Assembly (NCBI GenBank): GCA_019843655.1
Contig: JACDQD010000010.1
Span: 11,407,637 to 11,471,636 of the forward strand
Reading direction: 5' to 3'
DNA: 64,000 nt
Source: Lethocerus indicus
Taxonomy: Eukaryota; Arthropoda; Insecta; Hemiptera; Belostomatidae
Part shown: in pieces, positions 1 to 14,929 of the stretch
Position numbering within the stretch: the stretch's first letter is position 1
How the letters are laid out: each line of letters starts with the position of its first letter
Notes under the pieces: model-generated
What the model was told of the DNA's origin: nothing
Database searches by the model: none
The model's input: only the letters and a program-made list of their open reading frames with translations
Program-made: the position numbers and the translations under genes

Positions 1-73
1 GCCGACTTAATTCGACCAGTCAATTCCCCGGGGCTTAGGTGGCGGGCGAAGCGAAGACTGTAACTTATCGGTG

Positions 74-74
<1 letters not shown>

Positions 75-107
<33 letters not shown>
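75..107 (+). repeat. (TG)n microsatellite
   Basis: 33 bp of uninterrupted TG. The Val/Cys and Thr/His runs it produces in either frame are not coding. Confidence 0.98.
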
Positions 108-108
<1 letters not shown>

Positions 109-955
109 GAAGTGGTTGGTGGGTTGGAGGGGCACTTGCAAGTTTATCAGAGCGGGTCCCCCAGCGAACGATCCGTATCGCGACACTCGAGCAAACAAAG
201 ACGACGGTCTCGCTTAAGGGTGGCAAATTGTCGGGCTCATAGCGGAATGATTTGCGGCGCAGTTTTCGATTTTATCTCTGCATGCGTGGAAAGCGTAGTG
301 GGTCGATCGCTTGTGTATGATGTGTATTAGCGTTTGGAAGTAAATTGCCCGCCCATTCATCCAGTTTGAGGACAACCATCTTAAATCATAGTACATTGTA
401 AATGATTGGATGATACCTATTTGGTGATTAGCGAAGGTTTTTGAATGCCAAAATTCTGTCAGTTGTGTACTGATTTTGTCTTACACTAGACCAGTATCGG
501 CTGCTCGTATCTTTAGTAGGGTACCCTTTCTACAAGTTTAGAGATTTCTGGTCAGCCTGTCATCCATTAGGGGGGAAACATTCATTCGTGTACTGTTAGA
601 ATGTTATACTGTCACATTCTAAAATTACTACGCCTCTTATAAAGTCGTAAATAATGAAATGCATTTCTGAATTCTTTCGCAATTGATCATTTTTTGTCAA
701 CTGAGTAAAACAGTTGCTCAAAACTCCTGCGAGGCCTCCCAATTAGCTCGAAAAATATGAGCGAAAAATGAAGCAAATCTGACCGAACAGTAAGTTTGCG
801 TGTTTTGCAGCGACGCCATATTACGCTGTCGTTCCCAACATTTGTAAATCGGCCATTGGCGGATCCCGGCGGGCGACAGATGCCCATCAGGCTTATCAGG
901 TTGTACCCATTAATACGCGGGCTTTAACACGGACCGGCATTACATTGACTGATTT

Positions 956-978
956 GATTGATTGATTGATTGATTGAT
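956..978 (+). repeat. (GATT)n microsatellite
   Basis: Nearly six copies of GATT. The preceding GACTGATTT looks like a decayed extension. Confidence 0.95.
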
Positions 979-1659
979 CCTCCGACGAGTTAAACCCGCG
1001 CCGAGTTATAACCGATAAAATATGTCCCAATCCGAAGCGGGGTCAGTCGAAATGGACCTGTCGTCTGAAATAAATTCGTTGACGTTCAAAATGATTATAG
1101 ATGATCCTACAGAAATTCCGAATGTCTACTATAGCAGGTTAGGTTGTAGGGTTCGGGATGTCAGATCTGGTTTTTAGTCATCATTCAGTACCTGTTGCAG
1201 GCATTAGTAAATTAAGGAATTTACAACCAGTCAAAGTAAAAAATTATTTACTGTTTTAATTTCATGTTCTCTTTCTTATTCAAATACTTTGAACTGCATT
1301 CTTTACAATCGGGAATACTAACTTGGTTTTTGCAATTTTAATTGTCTAGTAGCCATTATTCATCGCATCGTCGGTAGAATAACTGATGGACGTAATGCGT
1401 TATATCATATTTTAAAATGCCGGCAACACTGCTATATTTGGTCGATCGCTTTATAGAATGTTTGCCGGACATAGCGCGGATAGGGGCGGTAAAGAACACG
1501 ACAGGCTTTGCACCTGCGGAAAGAAGGAATCGCGCTTTAATTGGGCCGTTTCCGACCGGAACCGGAGCCACTAAAACGTTTAAGGACGGCCCATTAACTC
1601 GAGGAAATATGGGGCCCGGAAAACGTAGTGGGTCCTGAAAAATTAACGGCTCGGGAAAG

Positions 1660-1671
1660 CCCCCCCCCCCC
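1660..1671 (+). repeat. Poly-C tract (C12)
   Basis: Twelve C in a row. Similar C11-C12 runs occur at 3643-3653 and 39782-39793, and a C10 run at 27478-27487. Confidence 0.95.
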
Positions 1672-4600
1672 GAATATTCCGCCACTTGGGAAGTGTTTGT
1701 GCAAACAAGTGCAAGTCGAAATGGGGCGAGGAAACTTGGGCCTAATTCGCTGAGTATTGTCAACGCGTAATCAAGATAATGTCCTCCTGATGTATGATAT
1801 AGCATTGGATTTCAACATACACTCAGGCTAAGAGTACAATAATGATCGACTCAGAATAAAATATCTGGAGTAATCACTACTATTCAAATCAATTTTAGTA
1901 ATAAAACTAGGGTGGATTAGCAATTGATAAATTTCCATTGAGTTTCCACTTCAATTTTCCCAAAATTCAAAATTCTAATTGAAAATTAGCCGTAATTTAA
2001 AATATTATATCTGTTCCTAGAGATTTGAGATGTTATATGCAGAAATAAAGAATATATGGCATTTAATATGAACTAATGTTCTAAAAATTCTTTGGAAATT
2101 AGTTAGTGGCTTCGTTTTCACATGTCTGAAGCCCACCGGACGAGTTTTTGTCATTTGACTATAAACACCTGCCCGGTCGTTCAAACGGTGCTGGATAAAT
2201 AACGGATTTTTTTTCCCCCTAAAACAATTAACCGAATAATTTTCATTTTTATATATAAAAATTCCCGAGCACGCCACTAAACCCCATATCGAAGAACCGA
2301 TAATTATAAAGAAACAAATTATGAATATGCATGCCGGTTAAGTGTCTAACGGTCCTTGCATTATCTCCTCCTGCCGTCGCGGCCGCTGTCTATTTACATT
2401 CGCCTTCCAGAGGCCTTTCGGTATTCCGATCAGATCATTTAGCATTTTAATTGAAAGAGTCGGAGCGAAAATAATGGATTTACGCCGTTCATGGTCCGAG
2501 GAAGGAGAACGGGAGAAGGAAGACTCCACGCGTGAAACGTCTATTAGATTTTATTATCCGGCATGTGTCAACTGCACGGCCACTAAAACAACCGACTCAT
2601 GAAAGTAATGCTGGCTTACATCCTCGTGCCTTGATTGGATTAAAGGCTTAATGACTTGGATCAGAACGGCGGTCATAATTTATTGCTTTGGGCTTAATAC
2701 GAAATTTTGAAAAATCCTTCACGCCGAATTTATGTCCTGCATTGTCGGGAAGAACTAAAATTCATGCTTGCAAACGTCGGAAATCATTTTTTAGTTAAAA
2801 TAAAACTCATTTTTACAGTGAAATACTAACAATCAAGGCTCTAGGTTAATATTGTGGGGGTAGTGTCTGAAAGAGTTCTTGAAGATTGACCGATGGTTCT
2901 TGCTTTGTCTGGGAATTCTTTGAGAAATGTAACTGGACAATATAAACCATTATAAAATATTCAATATTCTGGTATCGTGCACTATTTCTTTTCACAACGT
3001 TAAAATCTCCGCCTTCGACTACCTTCCGAACCTAGGACACGATTCCCTAAAATATGTCCCTAAATGTGTGTCCAGTAATATTGCTTTGAACTTATGCGAT
3101 CAATTTTTTATTTAAATGTTCAAACTTTCGATGAATATTATATTGTTCTCAGAATTGTAATAATTTAATACTTCCGCGATTGCTTCCCAAGTAATAAGGT
3201 TATCAATTTGACATTTAAATCTAATTTCTGGAAAGAAAATTGCGCATTTAATGGGTCTAAACGTTCCTTAATCTATGCCGATCTACAATTCCTTAATTTA
3301 GCGTTTTAGAATCCAACAATTAACTACTACTCTATTAATCTGACAGTTTAATGTATTTTAATTCCACTGTTTAGAGTTGTACTGAATGTACGCGATGTTG
3401 CGCAACACGGCTAAACTGGAAAGAATTTATTGAAGTGTTCTTCAAATGATACATTTTCAAGCAAGTAATATCGTGATAAGCGAATGGGGGCAGAAATGGG
3501 AACTGCTGTTAATGGAAACGGGTACAACGGTTCGGTACAAAAACCTGCTAAAGGAACTCTGAATGGTGAGATAACTCAAAACAGTATCCTTTTACTCTCT
3601 CCATATCCCTTTCTGTCAGTATCTTCCTATCTGGTGCCGAATCCCCCCCCCCCGGGAGGGGTCCTCCGAGGAATCTCCTGCTACCTGCAGGAGCAGTCCC
3701 GTCATCAATCATAGCCCCCGGGGTAATGATATCTGTGGACTCGTTTCCGTATCCTGAAACCCCCACAACATCGCGGGCTAATAACTAATTGACCTCGGAG
3801 TCCTTAATCTTTTAATTAATCGCGGGACAATTTTTTTTCCCCGTTCCCCCGACGCGGACAGCGTGGCGTCATCTGCCCGCCGACACGCCTCCCTCCGATG
3901 GCCGTTCTTCTGGCCTGAGTAACGACTAATCCTGTGTCCCGTTTTCTGCCTAATTTGGTGGGTTTCGTCATATAACCAAATCGGCGAATCGGTCCGTAAA
4001 GTAAGCCCAGAAAATTAGGCTTCCTCATGAAATGTAGATGTTCTATGGGTGTGAAATTAAAAATAAACTATATAGTTATAAATCCGCGAGGGAAGTGCTT
4101 TGACCACTTACGTCTCCTTTTCCTTATCAGTAGTAAGAAACTAGGACCTCGGTTCATGTTGGTCAATGTTTCGTACAACCTAAATTTATGTGACGACATC
4201 GGGAGTGGTTTATCTAAAATATTCGCAGAGCAAAATTTTTCCTCCAATTTTTACAATGTGCTAATGCTGTCGTTTAGTTTCCATGTCGTTCATAGCGTTA
4301 TTGTACTCGGCGATGTGAGTCTGAAATAAGAATTATCGTTCCAATTTATTTTATACCATTAATATTCCGCTCTAAATTAGAACCGTCGTGAACGTCCAAA
4401 TGGGAATTCAAATTTGCCGCTTCGATATTCAAATTTCGGCGCAGCCAGCGGAATCGAAGAAAAAACCGGACGCTTCCCTCCTCGTAAAAAACGAGGTTAA
4501 AAAGCCGGATCGCGCGCCCGTCCTAAAAAAAATAAACTGCACCGAGAAGGGGCGGAGAGTAGAAAAAAAGGAAAAGCTGAAAAGGAAAACGGAAAAAGAG

Positions 4601-5440
4601 CGCGTGCATATCAAGGCGATAGGGAAGTGGTTGTTCGGGGAGTGGGAAGGGGGTGGCTTTCTGTAGGCGATAGGAGCGGAAATTCGCGTACCCGGTCTTT
4701 TTATTGCGATTACGGCCCCGGCAATATAATCTTGGAACAATTTCCTCCCCTCGTGAACCCCGCGGACTGATTGGTTATGGTCCGGCCGTGTGGAAAAAGA
4801 AAAATTGAACGCAAGAAAATAAATAAATGGCGCCCGATACCGGGGTGACTTTTTAAAGCCACCCTACCGCCAAGGAAAGGGCATTTATTATTGAAAAAAT
4901 ATTTGCTCTTGACTTTCCTGGCGTTTGCCACGCAATCCCGGACGGGTTTGTCGGGCGCCGGAGGAAATTCGGACTTCTGTTATGCATCCTGAAAATTTTA
5001 AACCATGGACTCGGTTATACAGAAAAGGGGTAAACGTTTATAGTCTGGCGAATTTCGATAGGTATTAGGAAATTATTTATGGGCTGAGCTTTAATGTAAT
5101 TTGTAGCAGACATAAATTCGAACATTAACTGTCCATTTATTGCAGGCGTAGATAACGACTTTTCTCCTATCTGGATGGAGTGCCGTCCTTAAAGGTCGAT
5201 TTTCGTGAATTAAAATTATAATCGGCTTGGTTTGTTTAATTTTCTTCTCTGTTCAGTGATGATGTCTCGAATATTCCTTGAATCAATTCTGGCTGAGTAA
5301 TCGAGACGAATGGAAAAAAATAGCCTGTCTGGAGAAACTTTCGATAGGCGAAAATTAATCGACTTTTAAAAATAGGCCCAGACGGAGTCTCAATTGCGAG
5401 GAAGGACGGCTGGAATTAATCATTCGGCAACAAACTGGCA

Positions 5441-5456
5441 TCTCAACATGTTGAGA
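5441..5456. repeat. 16-bp perfect palindrome TCTCAACATGTTGAGA
   Basis: Self-complementary over all 16 bases. Its first 12 bases (TCTCAACATGTT) recur at 5598-5609, about 157 bp to the right. No protein site is claimed. Confidence 0.85.
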
Positions 5457-8400
5457 TCTCAAAGATTAAAAAGCCCATTTCTTCAAGCCCGATTGAGACA
5501 TATACGCCCTTCCGACATTCGTTTTTGGGTGCACCGAACCCCGAATGTAACCTATATACCGGCTTCCTACCGGTCTTTCCTCAGCCCCAAGTCGAACTCT
5601 CAACATGTTTTATACAATACGTGACTTATACCGGCAACAAGAATTTGCATAATGATCTACAAGAGAAATGGCAATAAAAATATATATATGGGCGGAGCCG
5701 AAACAGTGTCTTGTTAATATTCATAAAATTTACATTCACCTCCTGCCGCCCCACGCGGATGGGAATATATTCGGGGCCCTCCACTTCCTAACGTTTCCGC
5801 TCCAGTTTGATAAAGTCCATTTTCGTTTCCATTTCTACGGTTTCTGCAGTGATCGAAAGCTCTTGTCAAAAAAAGGACACTACCGGCTTCAGATCGAAAA
5901 ACTTGATTTAGCCCTTGTCAGAACTGGTACTGCGCCATTTCCATTCCTTATTGTCCTACAAAGGGTGAGTTCAGTTCAAGTAGTCTAGTTGTATATTTTT
6001 CAAACGGTACCGAGGTAGATGCTTAAAGAATATTGAGCTATATAAAACGTATTTTAGTTCTTTCTGACTTCGGTGGACTTGAATTTATGGCAGAAGTTTT
6101 TTAGAAACATAATGGTCCTTGTGGACGCGGCGAATAGGTTCCTATCTCGTGTGCCTACAAACCGGCCAATATGTTCGGGAAGTCCTTTTTTTACTGTTGC
6201 TGATGTGGATTGTATATGTTGAGGTTTATTTCCCTTGCCCTCTTACAAGAAACCTAGTTAGTATGTTGACTTCGTCACATTTTTCGACACGTGCTGAAAC
6301 ATAGACCACTCTTGTACATTTTAGATCTTGAGGTTAAAGGAGGATATTAATTGCTAGAAACGCTACAAATATTGTCTCGGAATATTTTAATCGTACCGTG
6401 TAATACGGCTACTGTTTCTGAGGGCACGGTGTACGGGAAACGGTAGGTAAATAGCCGTGGAACGGAGAGAAGAAAAAAAAAGGAGAAAGAAACGAGAATG
6501 CCATCATTATCCGAGTCGCGATAATCTTCCCAAGGGAAACGGTGCATGACTCTCACAAAAAAGAAAAATTCACAATCCGGCCCCGAGAGAGTGATTGTTT
6601 TCTGGGCATTTTTTCCCCTCGTCCACCTTTTCCTATTCCCCGGCAATTACCCCGAAACAAGAGCCGGGGCTAACAAACCGCTACCGAAATACACACCTCG
6701 TTCGGCCGAGAACCGCTCTAGCGTATAACTGCGGGCCGTACGCGTGATCGTTAGTAAATCCAGGAAATCCGGGGGCCCGTCTATAGCCCGAACCCTCCCC
6801 ACCGAAAGTTTTGAATTTTGCGCGTTTCGAAAGACTGAAATTTCATCCAGTGAGGCCGGGATTTACGCGTACCGGGAGACCGCGCCGAGAAACCGGTTTG
6901 TTCCACACTGCGATGGCATAAGGAACGCCCTTGGTCGGCTCTCCTTACTGGCGGGCCCTCTCCTCCGACTCTACCGCGTTTCCCTTATATCGTTTGGCTA
7001 GCATACAACTCTTCCGATAAGGTTTCTTCACCGGTTCAAAACCGATGTTGTACACAATAATAATAATATTACCACACTATATAATAATAGCGATATATTA
7101 AATGCCCTTTTCGGTTTACATACGCCCAAATGTTTGGTCATTGTAACAAACTGTTACCCGGAACATTATTCCTTGAGGTAATGTTCTGTTCAGCCTTTAT
7201 TGGAATAGAATTCCCTTGTTTCTTCTAATAGGAAAAATATTATGTGTTCGGTAACTATTTACTATTAAGTAAAGGAGTTGTTAGTATGAAATAAAACTGA
7301 ATTTTAAATTCTCCTGCAGTCGATACTGGCAAAGTTAGTTGTTATCTTCCAGCCTTCTTTTCTTCAGCCTAGTTGGAAAATCCCGCAATTGGAAAAGCTA
7401 ACTTTTGATTTTGTAGATGATTTTTTTTACTGTTAAAGTTAGTTTTGCCTGTATTCTTGTCCTGAACTTGGGCTTCTTTCATCCAAAAAAACCACCAAAA
7501 ACAACCGGTTGACACACAGCGGCTTTATATTGCCATGAAGCCAAAATCGACGGGCCTTACGTCAGCCTAAGAGAATATCGGTTAGGCCGGTGAACCAGCT
7601 TCATTGGAAAAAGGTTTTTTTTTCACAGCCTTACCCTAAGACCCAATCTACTTCCACGCCTCCTCGTCCTCCTCCGTTTGTCCCTCCCCGTTGTTTTCTA
7701 TAGGTTATATTTACAGGGCGGTACAGCGGACGCCGTATAAGGGATTGTTGGGCGCGTTGTTCGCGGGGTGGTTGCCGCTCGGATTCCGGGGCTCGGTTTC
7801 AGACGCCGCTGGTTGAATATTTCGAATACCCGGCCGTTGAATCGGTACACTCGGTCGTGTCGGTCGGTCGCGCTTTCCGGCGACAAATTAACGATCGGAC
7901 TAATTAAAATTATCGCGCGGCATTCGTTTTATTTCAAGCTGGCATTCCTCAAGGGGGAGATTGCCCTCCAATCCTGAAATGTGAGCTCTTCGGGGAAACA
8001 AGTGACTTTCAGCCTGTTTCAAATGTTTAAGCTTGAACTATCCGGTACTTGGGCAGATTCAAATATTCTGTGCCACTTATAATCTTGGTTTACCTCGGTT
8101 TAATTATTAATAATTAAATAATTCAAATGTTCAATGGGGAATGGTAGAAGTTTTGGTTAGAAATATAACTGAGTTTAATAACATCCCCACCCGACCTGTT
8201 GACATGAATCAATGGTTTCCTGCATTATCATCCTTCGGTTATAGTATCCAAAATCACTGTAGTTTAACAAACTGTAAATTATTTCTGGCCATCGCGCCTG
8301 GTATTAATATTTTGTGGCGGGCGATGGGCCGTTGTCCCAGTATAATTGAACGGCCCGGAGGGAATAATTTTTTTTGCCCTCGAGGGCGAAAAACCGCTCG

Positions 8401-11400
8401 GGTTTTTCCTGGCCTCCCCACGTCGCATAATTCGGTCGCATAATGTACGGCCGGCCCTGTCCCCAATTTTCATCTTTTTCAAAGCGCCGAGGGTTTTTGC
8501 CACCCCCCTCCCTTCAGGACCGTTCTAATGACGGGGTGGATACCTCCCCCGCCGGGATAAATGGTGGGTCGCGCCCCCCAGTACCGACAATTTTCGTAAA
8601 ACCTCGTAGACACCTTGAAATTCCGGCGCTCAACAGGCGTTATCATGAACGCCTCTATAACGACACAACGGGGTGTCGGCCTCTAACGGGGCGGATTTCG
8701 TCCATTAATTCCACTCCGTTTTGCCTACATATTTATTAAGTCAATTCTCTATCTTTGGGTGAGAACATTCTGTGGGATGAGGATGGGATTAAACAATTAA
8801 ATAGTTGGACAGTCTCCCCCTGATGAATTGGAATTGGTCACGGACCGAATTTTCCTCGAATTAAATTTCAGTTATTACATTATATATACCTTTATATAAA
8901 CTGAGAGAGCTTTGATTCTGATATCTGGTAAATTTAAGGAATATAGGCATTAATATATAGTATCGGTGTCTATCTGAGTTACTGAAGAAGAATAGAAGAA
9001 TTTCATTCCAATAGAAACCATCCGGCTGTTCAATCGGTGCGAAGACATAAGGGATGATTATTAGATTTGCCACTATTACGGCCATTGGAGGGCACACGAC
9101 TTGAAGGTTGGAAGTCTAACCACATGCATGGATAGTTCTAGTTATATATAATGTTATGGGCTTGAAATCGTGTCTGTTATTGTTCATTGTCGCAATCATT
9201 GCATCATTTATCATTCACAGGTTTTACTCCTAGAACTTTTTTACATTTCCGACACTTCACTCTCCCACGCACTTCACGCGTTTCTCCGAAAGCATCAATC
9301 TCCCTTTAGCCGCGCCAAGCCAGATAGCGCCATTCACAATTGTGTGTACATAAGGACGTGTGTGTACTCGTTCTGGGCTGTTTGTATTTCCGAGTCGTCA
9401 ATTATCGATTGACGTAATCGGAACACAGTATGTTACCCGATTGTGGGGAACTGCAATCAGCCCACGGCGGCCGGGACAAATTTTTTCCCAGCCTTTATCT
9501 GTGCTGACGCTGTAGGCTATATCGTTCCATTTTTTCTTTCTGTAAAAAATTAATAACTCTAGCAGCGAACGTATCGGTTTTACTTGAAAAGCAAAAAAAA
9601 AGAAAAATAGTATTACTTTATCTATGCGCCTATTCGCTTCCGTCCGGCGTTCGCATTTATCGTCGTAACTCAATTTTTTTTTGGGGTGTCAGAAAGAAAC
9701 TGACCGCAATTGTCTAAGCGATACAAATTGAATATTTGGGCCGTTGTATCAATTTTCGAGTGGCGTAATTGACGGCGGGCAAATTGTGCATTACACACAC
9801 TGGCACAGTAGACACTGTTCCATCTCGAACCGACTCCGATACGCCGTCCAGAGTTTCTGCAGGATGTGGAGAAACTCTCTATTGTTCTCGTGCGACGGAG
9901 AATAGAGTCAGCGCCCGGCCAAGGGTGGAGGGTGGAGATGAACCACATTTGCACCACAAACAATTGTTTGTTTGTACCACTTGGTTGCGGAATGCCGATC
10001 ATTGTTAAGCTGATTGTTAAGATCATTGCAAATTGATTTAGGACAGAGTGCCCAATTTTATGTATCCCCGAGTAGTTAATTTTAGAAACGGGAATTTATA
10101 AACCGCAGAGCCTCTCTGTTCGTGGTTTTTATTCCGAATACCGCAAGATAAATGTCTCGTCTAATCATAAATAATTTGGACCCACAGATGGGACCACACG
10201 GTAAATGTTCAAGCGAGGGAAAAAGCCATAAAGTGAGGTCAGTTGCGACCGGGAGAAATAGCGCCGTGGACAACGGCCGTAATACCCGAGGCGGATGATT
10301 TATAAAGCTGTACCTCCTTAGAATCTCATCCATACTAAAAAGACGCTAACGGGTAAACGTTGACAAATCACGCCCACTCCCGGTATTGGACGCTGGTACA
10401 AATGCAGCAATAATTGCCACATCCTTATGGTAATTTTAAGCGGAATTTCATGAGATCTGTGTGGTCAAATGTTGGAGAATTTCTTGAATTTGGGCCCACT
10501 CTGAAGGCAGTGAACACCAAATTAGGTTATAAATTCATATATCTATGCTTATACTGCAATCAAACTGACGATTTTATTATTATTATTCCTAGAACGGTTT
10601 AACAGCTATATAGAAATTAATTTCAAAATAATTTTTCTCTTCCTTCACCGCTGCCTTAATTTTATTGGAATTATCTATCAACACAGCAATGAAAAATATG
10701 TTGAGAAATGTCGGTCTATATAATCATCTCCGGTTTATTAGATTACCCGCAGGGGGTTGAAGGGACCGCAAAAAGTAACGGCCGGTGAATTGGGGGCAGA
10801 GTTCATTGGGAGGAGTCCATAATTACTATTGGATTGTGGCAAATGAACGTTTCGGTTTTTGCCAGCGCCCCGGGTGATATATTGGGGCGATAAACCCGAT
10901 TGGCGGTTGTGCGGGATGCGGGGAGCCGCGCCGGCCACCTTCCACCACGGGCCCCACCAAATTAATATACCGTCCCTTCCCCTTTTATTGCCCTTTTATT
11001 GAATTACACATTCTGGGTCTCCCCACCTCCCCTCGCCCAGACCGATATCGTAAATCATAAAACGGTTTGACTTCGGTAAAGTTCGTCCTATCCCCGTCCC
11101 AGAAGCTGTTGTATAATAATACCGCAGTTGCGGCCTTCGTTTCCAGTCACCAATTTGTCTCCGAGCTGGACTGATATAGAGTCATTATCAATAGCACAAT
11201 TCGTCGGTAAAGTACAAACTAGCGCCGATCCTCCAGTAGATATCTTCTGAAGCATCGATCATAAGAGCATTAGGTATAATAGGAAAATTAGTAAAATAAA
11301 TACTGCCCACCAGCTGACCAATATTTACAAATTAGGAATAACAATATAATATAATAATATGATATAATATGCGCATTAACACGATCAGGTAGTGATATCA

Positions 11401-12252
11401 TCCCTTAGGAAAGGGAAATGTTCTGTTGGAGTAACAGTGGAATACACCCGAATTCATATTTCTCAGATAATTATTTATTATGTTAATACTAACCCTACTA
11501 CTGTTACACCCGCTTTCACATATGACTTGGTATATGATAGCACTGATATAATTGGTTTCCTTCACACTCCGAGTTCCAATTAAGCTTTATTCTTCGCCTG
11601 AACAGACAGGTTTAATCTGTAATTAGTTCCCGCTATGCTACCCATATTCGAGGCAGATTTTTTGACGAATTCATGGATTAATAATTGCTTCCTTTGAAAA
11701 GATTTTCGAGGGATAAATGGGATTCTCTCTCTCTCCTCGAATTAACTAGCTTATTATTCCAAACCAAGTGTTCGAAATCGGCGCGAATATCAAGCATTAA
11801 ATTGCCGCTGTGTCCCTTAAAGTCGGACACGGCGGGAGGGGGATCCTTATTTAAGGGAAATAATAACAAAAAGGAAATTTCCCAGCTCATTTGTATTGTT
11901 GAATTACCAATTTGTTATCGGGATCATCGGTGGGAAATCAGATTAGATGTCTGTATTTTTTCTTCCATTCTTCCCGTTTTCATTATCTGTGTTTTCGAAT
12001 TTTTAGAAATGACTTTGGTGGTCCGTGTACGTGTTCAGTCTATACGTAACAATTAATTTAGTTTGCTTGTGTGCAAAATTTACTTTTCTTGCAGATTTTA
12101 AATAATTAATGTATATTAGTTGCTCTGTTAACGTTTCTCTTGTATCAACTAAACAGAATAAAATTTAATTTACATGACTATGAAGACTATTAATATATTA
12201 ATGAATGTAGTGACGTACTGATAGTATCATCAGGCGACATGCATAAATTAGC

Positions 12253-12285
12253 TTAGTAGCAGTAGTAGAAGTAATAGTAGTGGTA
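12253..12285 (+). repeat. Degenerate (TAG)n trinucleotide repeat
   Basis: Imperfect GTA/TAG units (agtagcagtagtagaagtaa and following). Confidence 0.8.
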
Positions 12286-14929
12286 TATATTGTATATAGA
12301 TTACAACGTGCATATAATGACAGAAGACAGCATGACATAGTTTTATAATAAACTGAAATATAAGAAAAATTAATTTAAAAAAATTATATATCTCTAGATA
12401 AAGGTTAGAGGAGTGGGGACAGAAAGTCGTAGTAATATTCGCCAAAAAATATCTTAAATTTAAACAAATTTAAATGTTGTTAAATTTAACGAGACGCGTG
12501 ATGTCGAAATGTTTTTGAGTTTACTCGGTGTTATTATGCAGATAGCCGTTCTGTTATTAGCCAATTCTTCCGAAATATAGGTTAAATATATCCACTTATA
12601 TTTCGTGTTCTTCAAATTGAAAAACTTATTCAAAACCAAAATCAAATCTTTAACTTTTATGGCTTGATGAGGGCCGTGCCCCGTGCGAAATGAATCCATC
12701 CCGTTTCCCCCTGTGTCGTTTCCCCCGTGAGGTGTACCGTCAACGACCCCCTCCCGGTCCAGGTGACGAGCCCCTATCCGGTAGCCGAGCTGCCCACATA
12801 ATCGTAAAATTTATGTTTAATTAATAGCCGTTTGTCTCGAACCCGCATGCACACTGCGCCCCGCCACGGGACCACGCCCTTACCTCTCGCGGCCTGCCTC
12901 TGTACGCTCTCTGAATAGAAACAGGAACGAAAAAAACCTAATAAATAACCGGTAAGGGTCAATGCCCCATATATTTGTTCAGCAATATACAACGGTACGG
13001 CCGCACCGGCCTGAACGATACGTCTTTCCCCTGTGACACTTGTATGTAACTTGTACTTGCAGCACAGCAGTTTGGAATTGTAACCGTCCATTCGCCCGTA
13101 ACAAATTTGTATTAACTATGTATCGCTTATCACGACTGTATGGCAAATGAAAAACGAAAGGGGAATTTTGTTTTCTGTTACGAAATTGTACTTCCAAGCT
13201 ATTATTCAATGCAATTTGTACCATTTTTTTCTCAAGTCCTGGATTTGATCCTCTGTGGATAGCCCAGCTGTACATTCGTAGGAAACAGACACCAAGGTCC
13301 AATTAAGTGTTCAAATTGGGAAGTAAATATCTAAATGTTTCTTGTTCCAAAATCACTTCAAAAAAATATTTATACCCATGCACAGATTGAAACTTCTGTT
13401 TTCTAGTCCGCATATATTTCTGGGTGGTCAATGTATGGTTCCAATTGCACGTGGTTTACTTCATTTATTTTCAGCTCCCCAATCTGAACTCTTTGTATTC
13501 CCAAATTTGAATTTCAAAATAGAATACCTTTTTGAATTTGGAATTGTGTCGCGAGGTTTGTTGTCAACACTATTTCCCGTTTCCTTTTTAGAGTTCCCCC
13601 ATCATCTAAAATGGAAGCTTGATGAGGCGGGTTTAATGTTTTTTTTTTTATACTTTTAGATTTTCGAACAATTACCATATATATTTCCACGCAGTGCCAA
13701 CTCTCTGTTGGCAGGTGGGCTGTTCGAATGGAGAACCCAACGTATTAAGTAGGTGCTGTATACACTGTGCGTGCTTCTATGTAATAATATGATTCTATTT
13801 ATTTCATTACTCCCGGATCTCCATTCAAATAGGCCTCACCTGTACGGCAGGGTGTGTAGGCTGTAGTGTGCCCAACACCTGAGGGTCGATTCCCTCGTTC
13901 CCTCCTTCCTCCCTGAATCGTTCTATCTGTGCTATCTTAATTATCGACCCTCTATCACATGCCCACATATACCGAAAAAAAATTGATGTCCAACAAACAG
14001 CCTAGTAGTTGCCGTTCGCCCGCATTTCACCCGCGGTACCCGTTTGGGGTGTCTACAGGTCTGACAAAACGAGACCGGAATACATAATACTGGGCCTGTC
14101 TTCGTTTACTTTACTGCAATTGTCCCCAGCCACAGCCACTGGACGTTAACCTCAAGGCACGTGCTTAGGCTCTGGCCGTTAACAACTCAATTTATTAGGC
14201 AAAACTATTTTCAGCTATTTTTTTATCCCCCTGGGTTCTGAAGACAACTGCGTCTCGTATGCTGCTTATATCTCAATTTGAAATACGTCCGAGAGGCTTC
14301 TTACGAAACTTCGTCCGCATACATTTTTCAGCACTATATAATTTTATTCGTACTATTACCAAAGGAAAATATAAGAGTATTATATGATGTATATAGTATA
14401 ATTTAAAGAATAGAGACAAAACAAAGCAAGATGTATTTTCAACCTTCTTCCTTTACAATTTTGTACATCTGTAGCTGTGTACAACGTCTAGGTCATTGTT
14501 TCCACAATTTAATTTCAATATTTTGCAAAACAGAACTTTGCCTCCTTCCCCTCCAACTACACAAGGACTGTGCATTTACACCTCACGGCTTAATCCGGTG
14601 CTAATATATATCCGCTATTAATTCTTTAAGGTGTTTAAATTTTAACACTAGAACAATTGGAAATATAACTCGACCATTACATTCGCCGCGACCGGTAATG
14701 GAACTGAGACCAGGGCGCCTCGAGATGTGATGTTGGCGGTCGGTGGGTGGGGGGGGAGTGGACTCCAATTATGCAGCAGGCCGTATCTCGATCGGCCGCC
14801 AGATAACGTCGGACAATAGGAGAGATAGAAATAATGATTAGGGGGAGAGGGAAAAAATTAATTAATATAAGTAAATGAGAAAATGTGGTAAAATCGACTG
14901 CCGACTGTATTTTAATATGCGGTCGGATG

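Larger units (their letters stand above)
1..5390. other. Intergenic DNA, no gene recognised
   Basis: Apart from the TG, GATT and C tracts, this holds alternating AT-rich and CpG-containing sequence. An A-rich patch at 4440-4600 gives a Lys/Glu-rich open frame that I regard as compositional. No splice-bounded coding exon or known protein motif was seen. Confidence 0.6.
5391..13220. other. Intergenic DNA, no gene recognised
   Basis: Contains the 5441 palindrome, CpG-rich patches (6590-7000, 7700-7970, 8280-8700, 10740-11050) and AT-rich stretches with AATAAT or ATAATAT runs (7055-7105, 11335-11370). Open frames on both strands overlap each other and match nothing known. Confidence 0.6.

Noticed and set aside
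13225..13300. Weak tRNA-like/SINE-like segment on -
   Set aside because: It has a B-box-like GGATCAAATCC and an A-rich stretch, but no pairing arms and only a loose A box.
13846..13910. tRNA-like segment on + with GGGTCGATTCCC
   Set aside because: The T-loop is one base short and the A-box-like sequence is too close to the B box to fit a tRNA.
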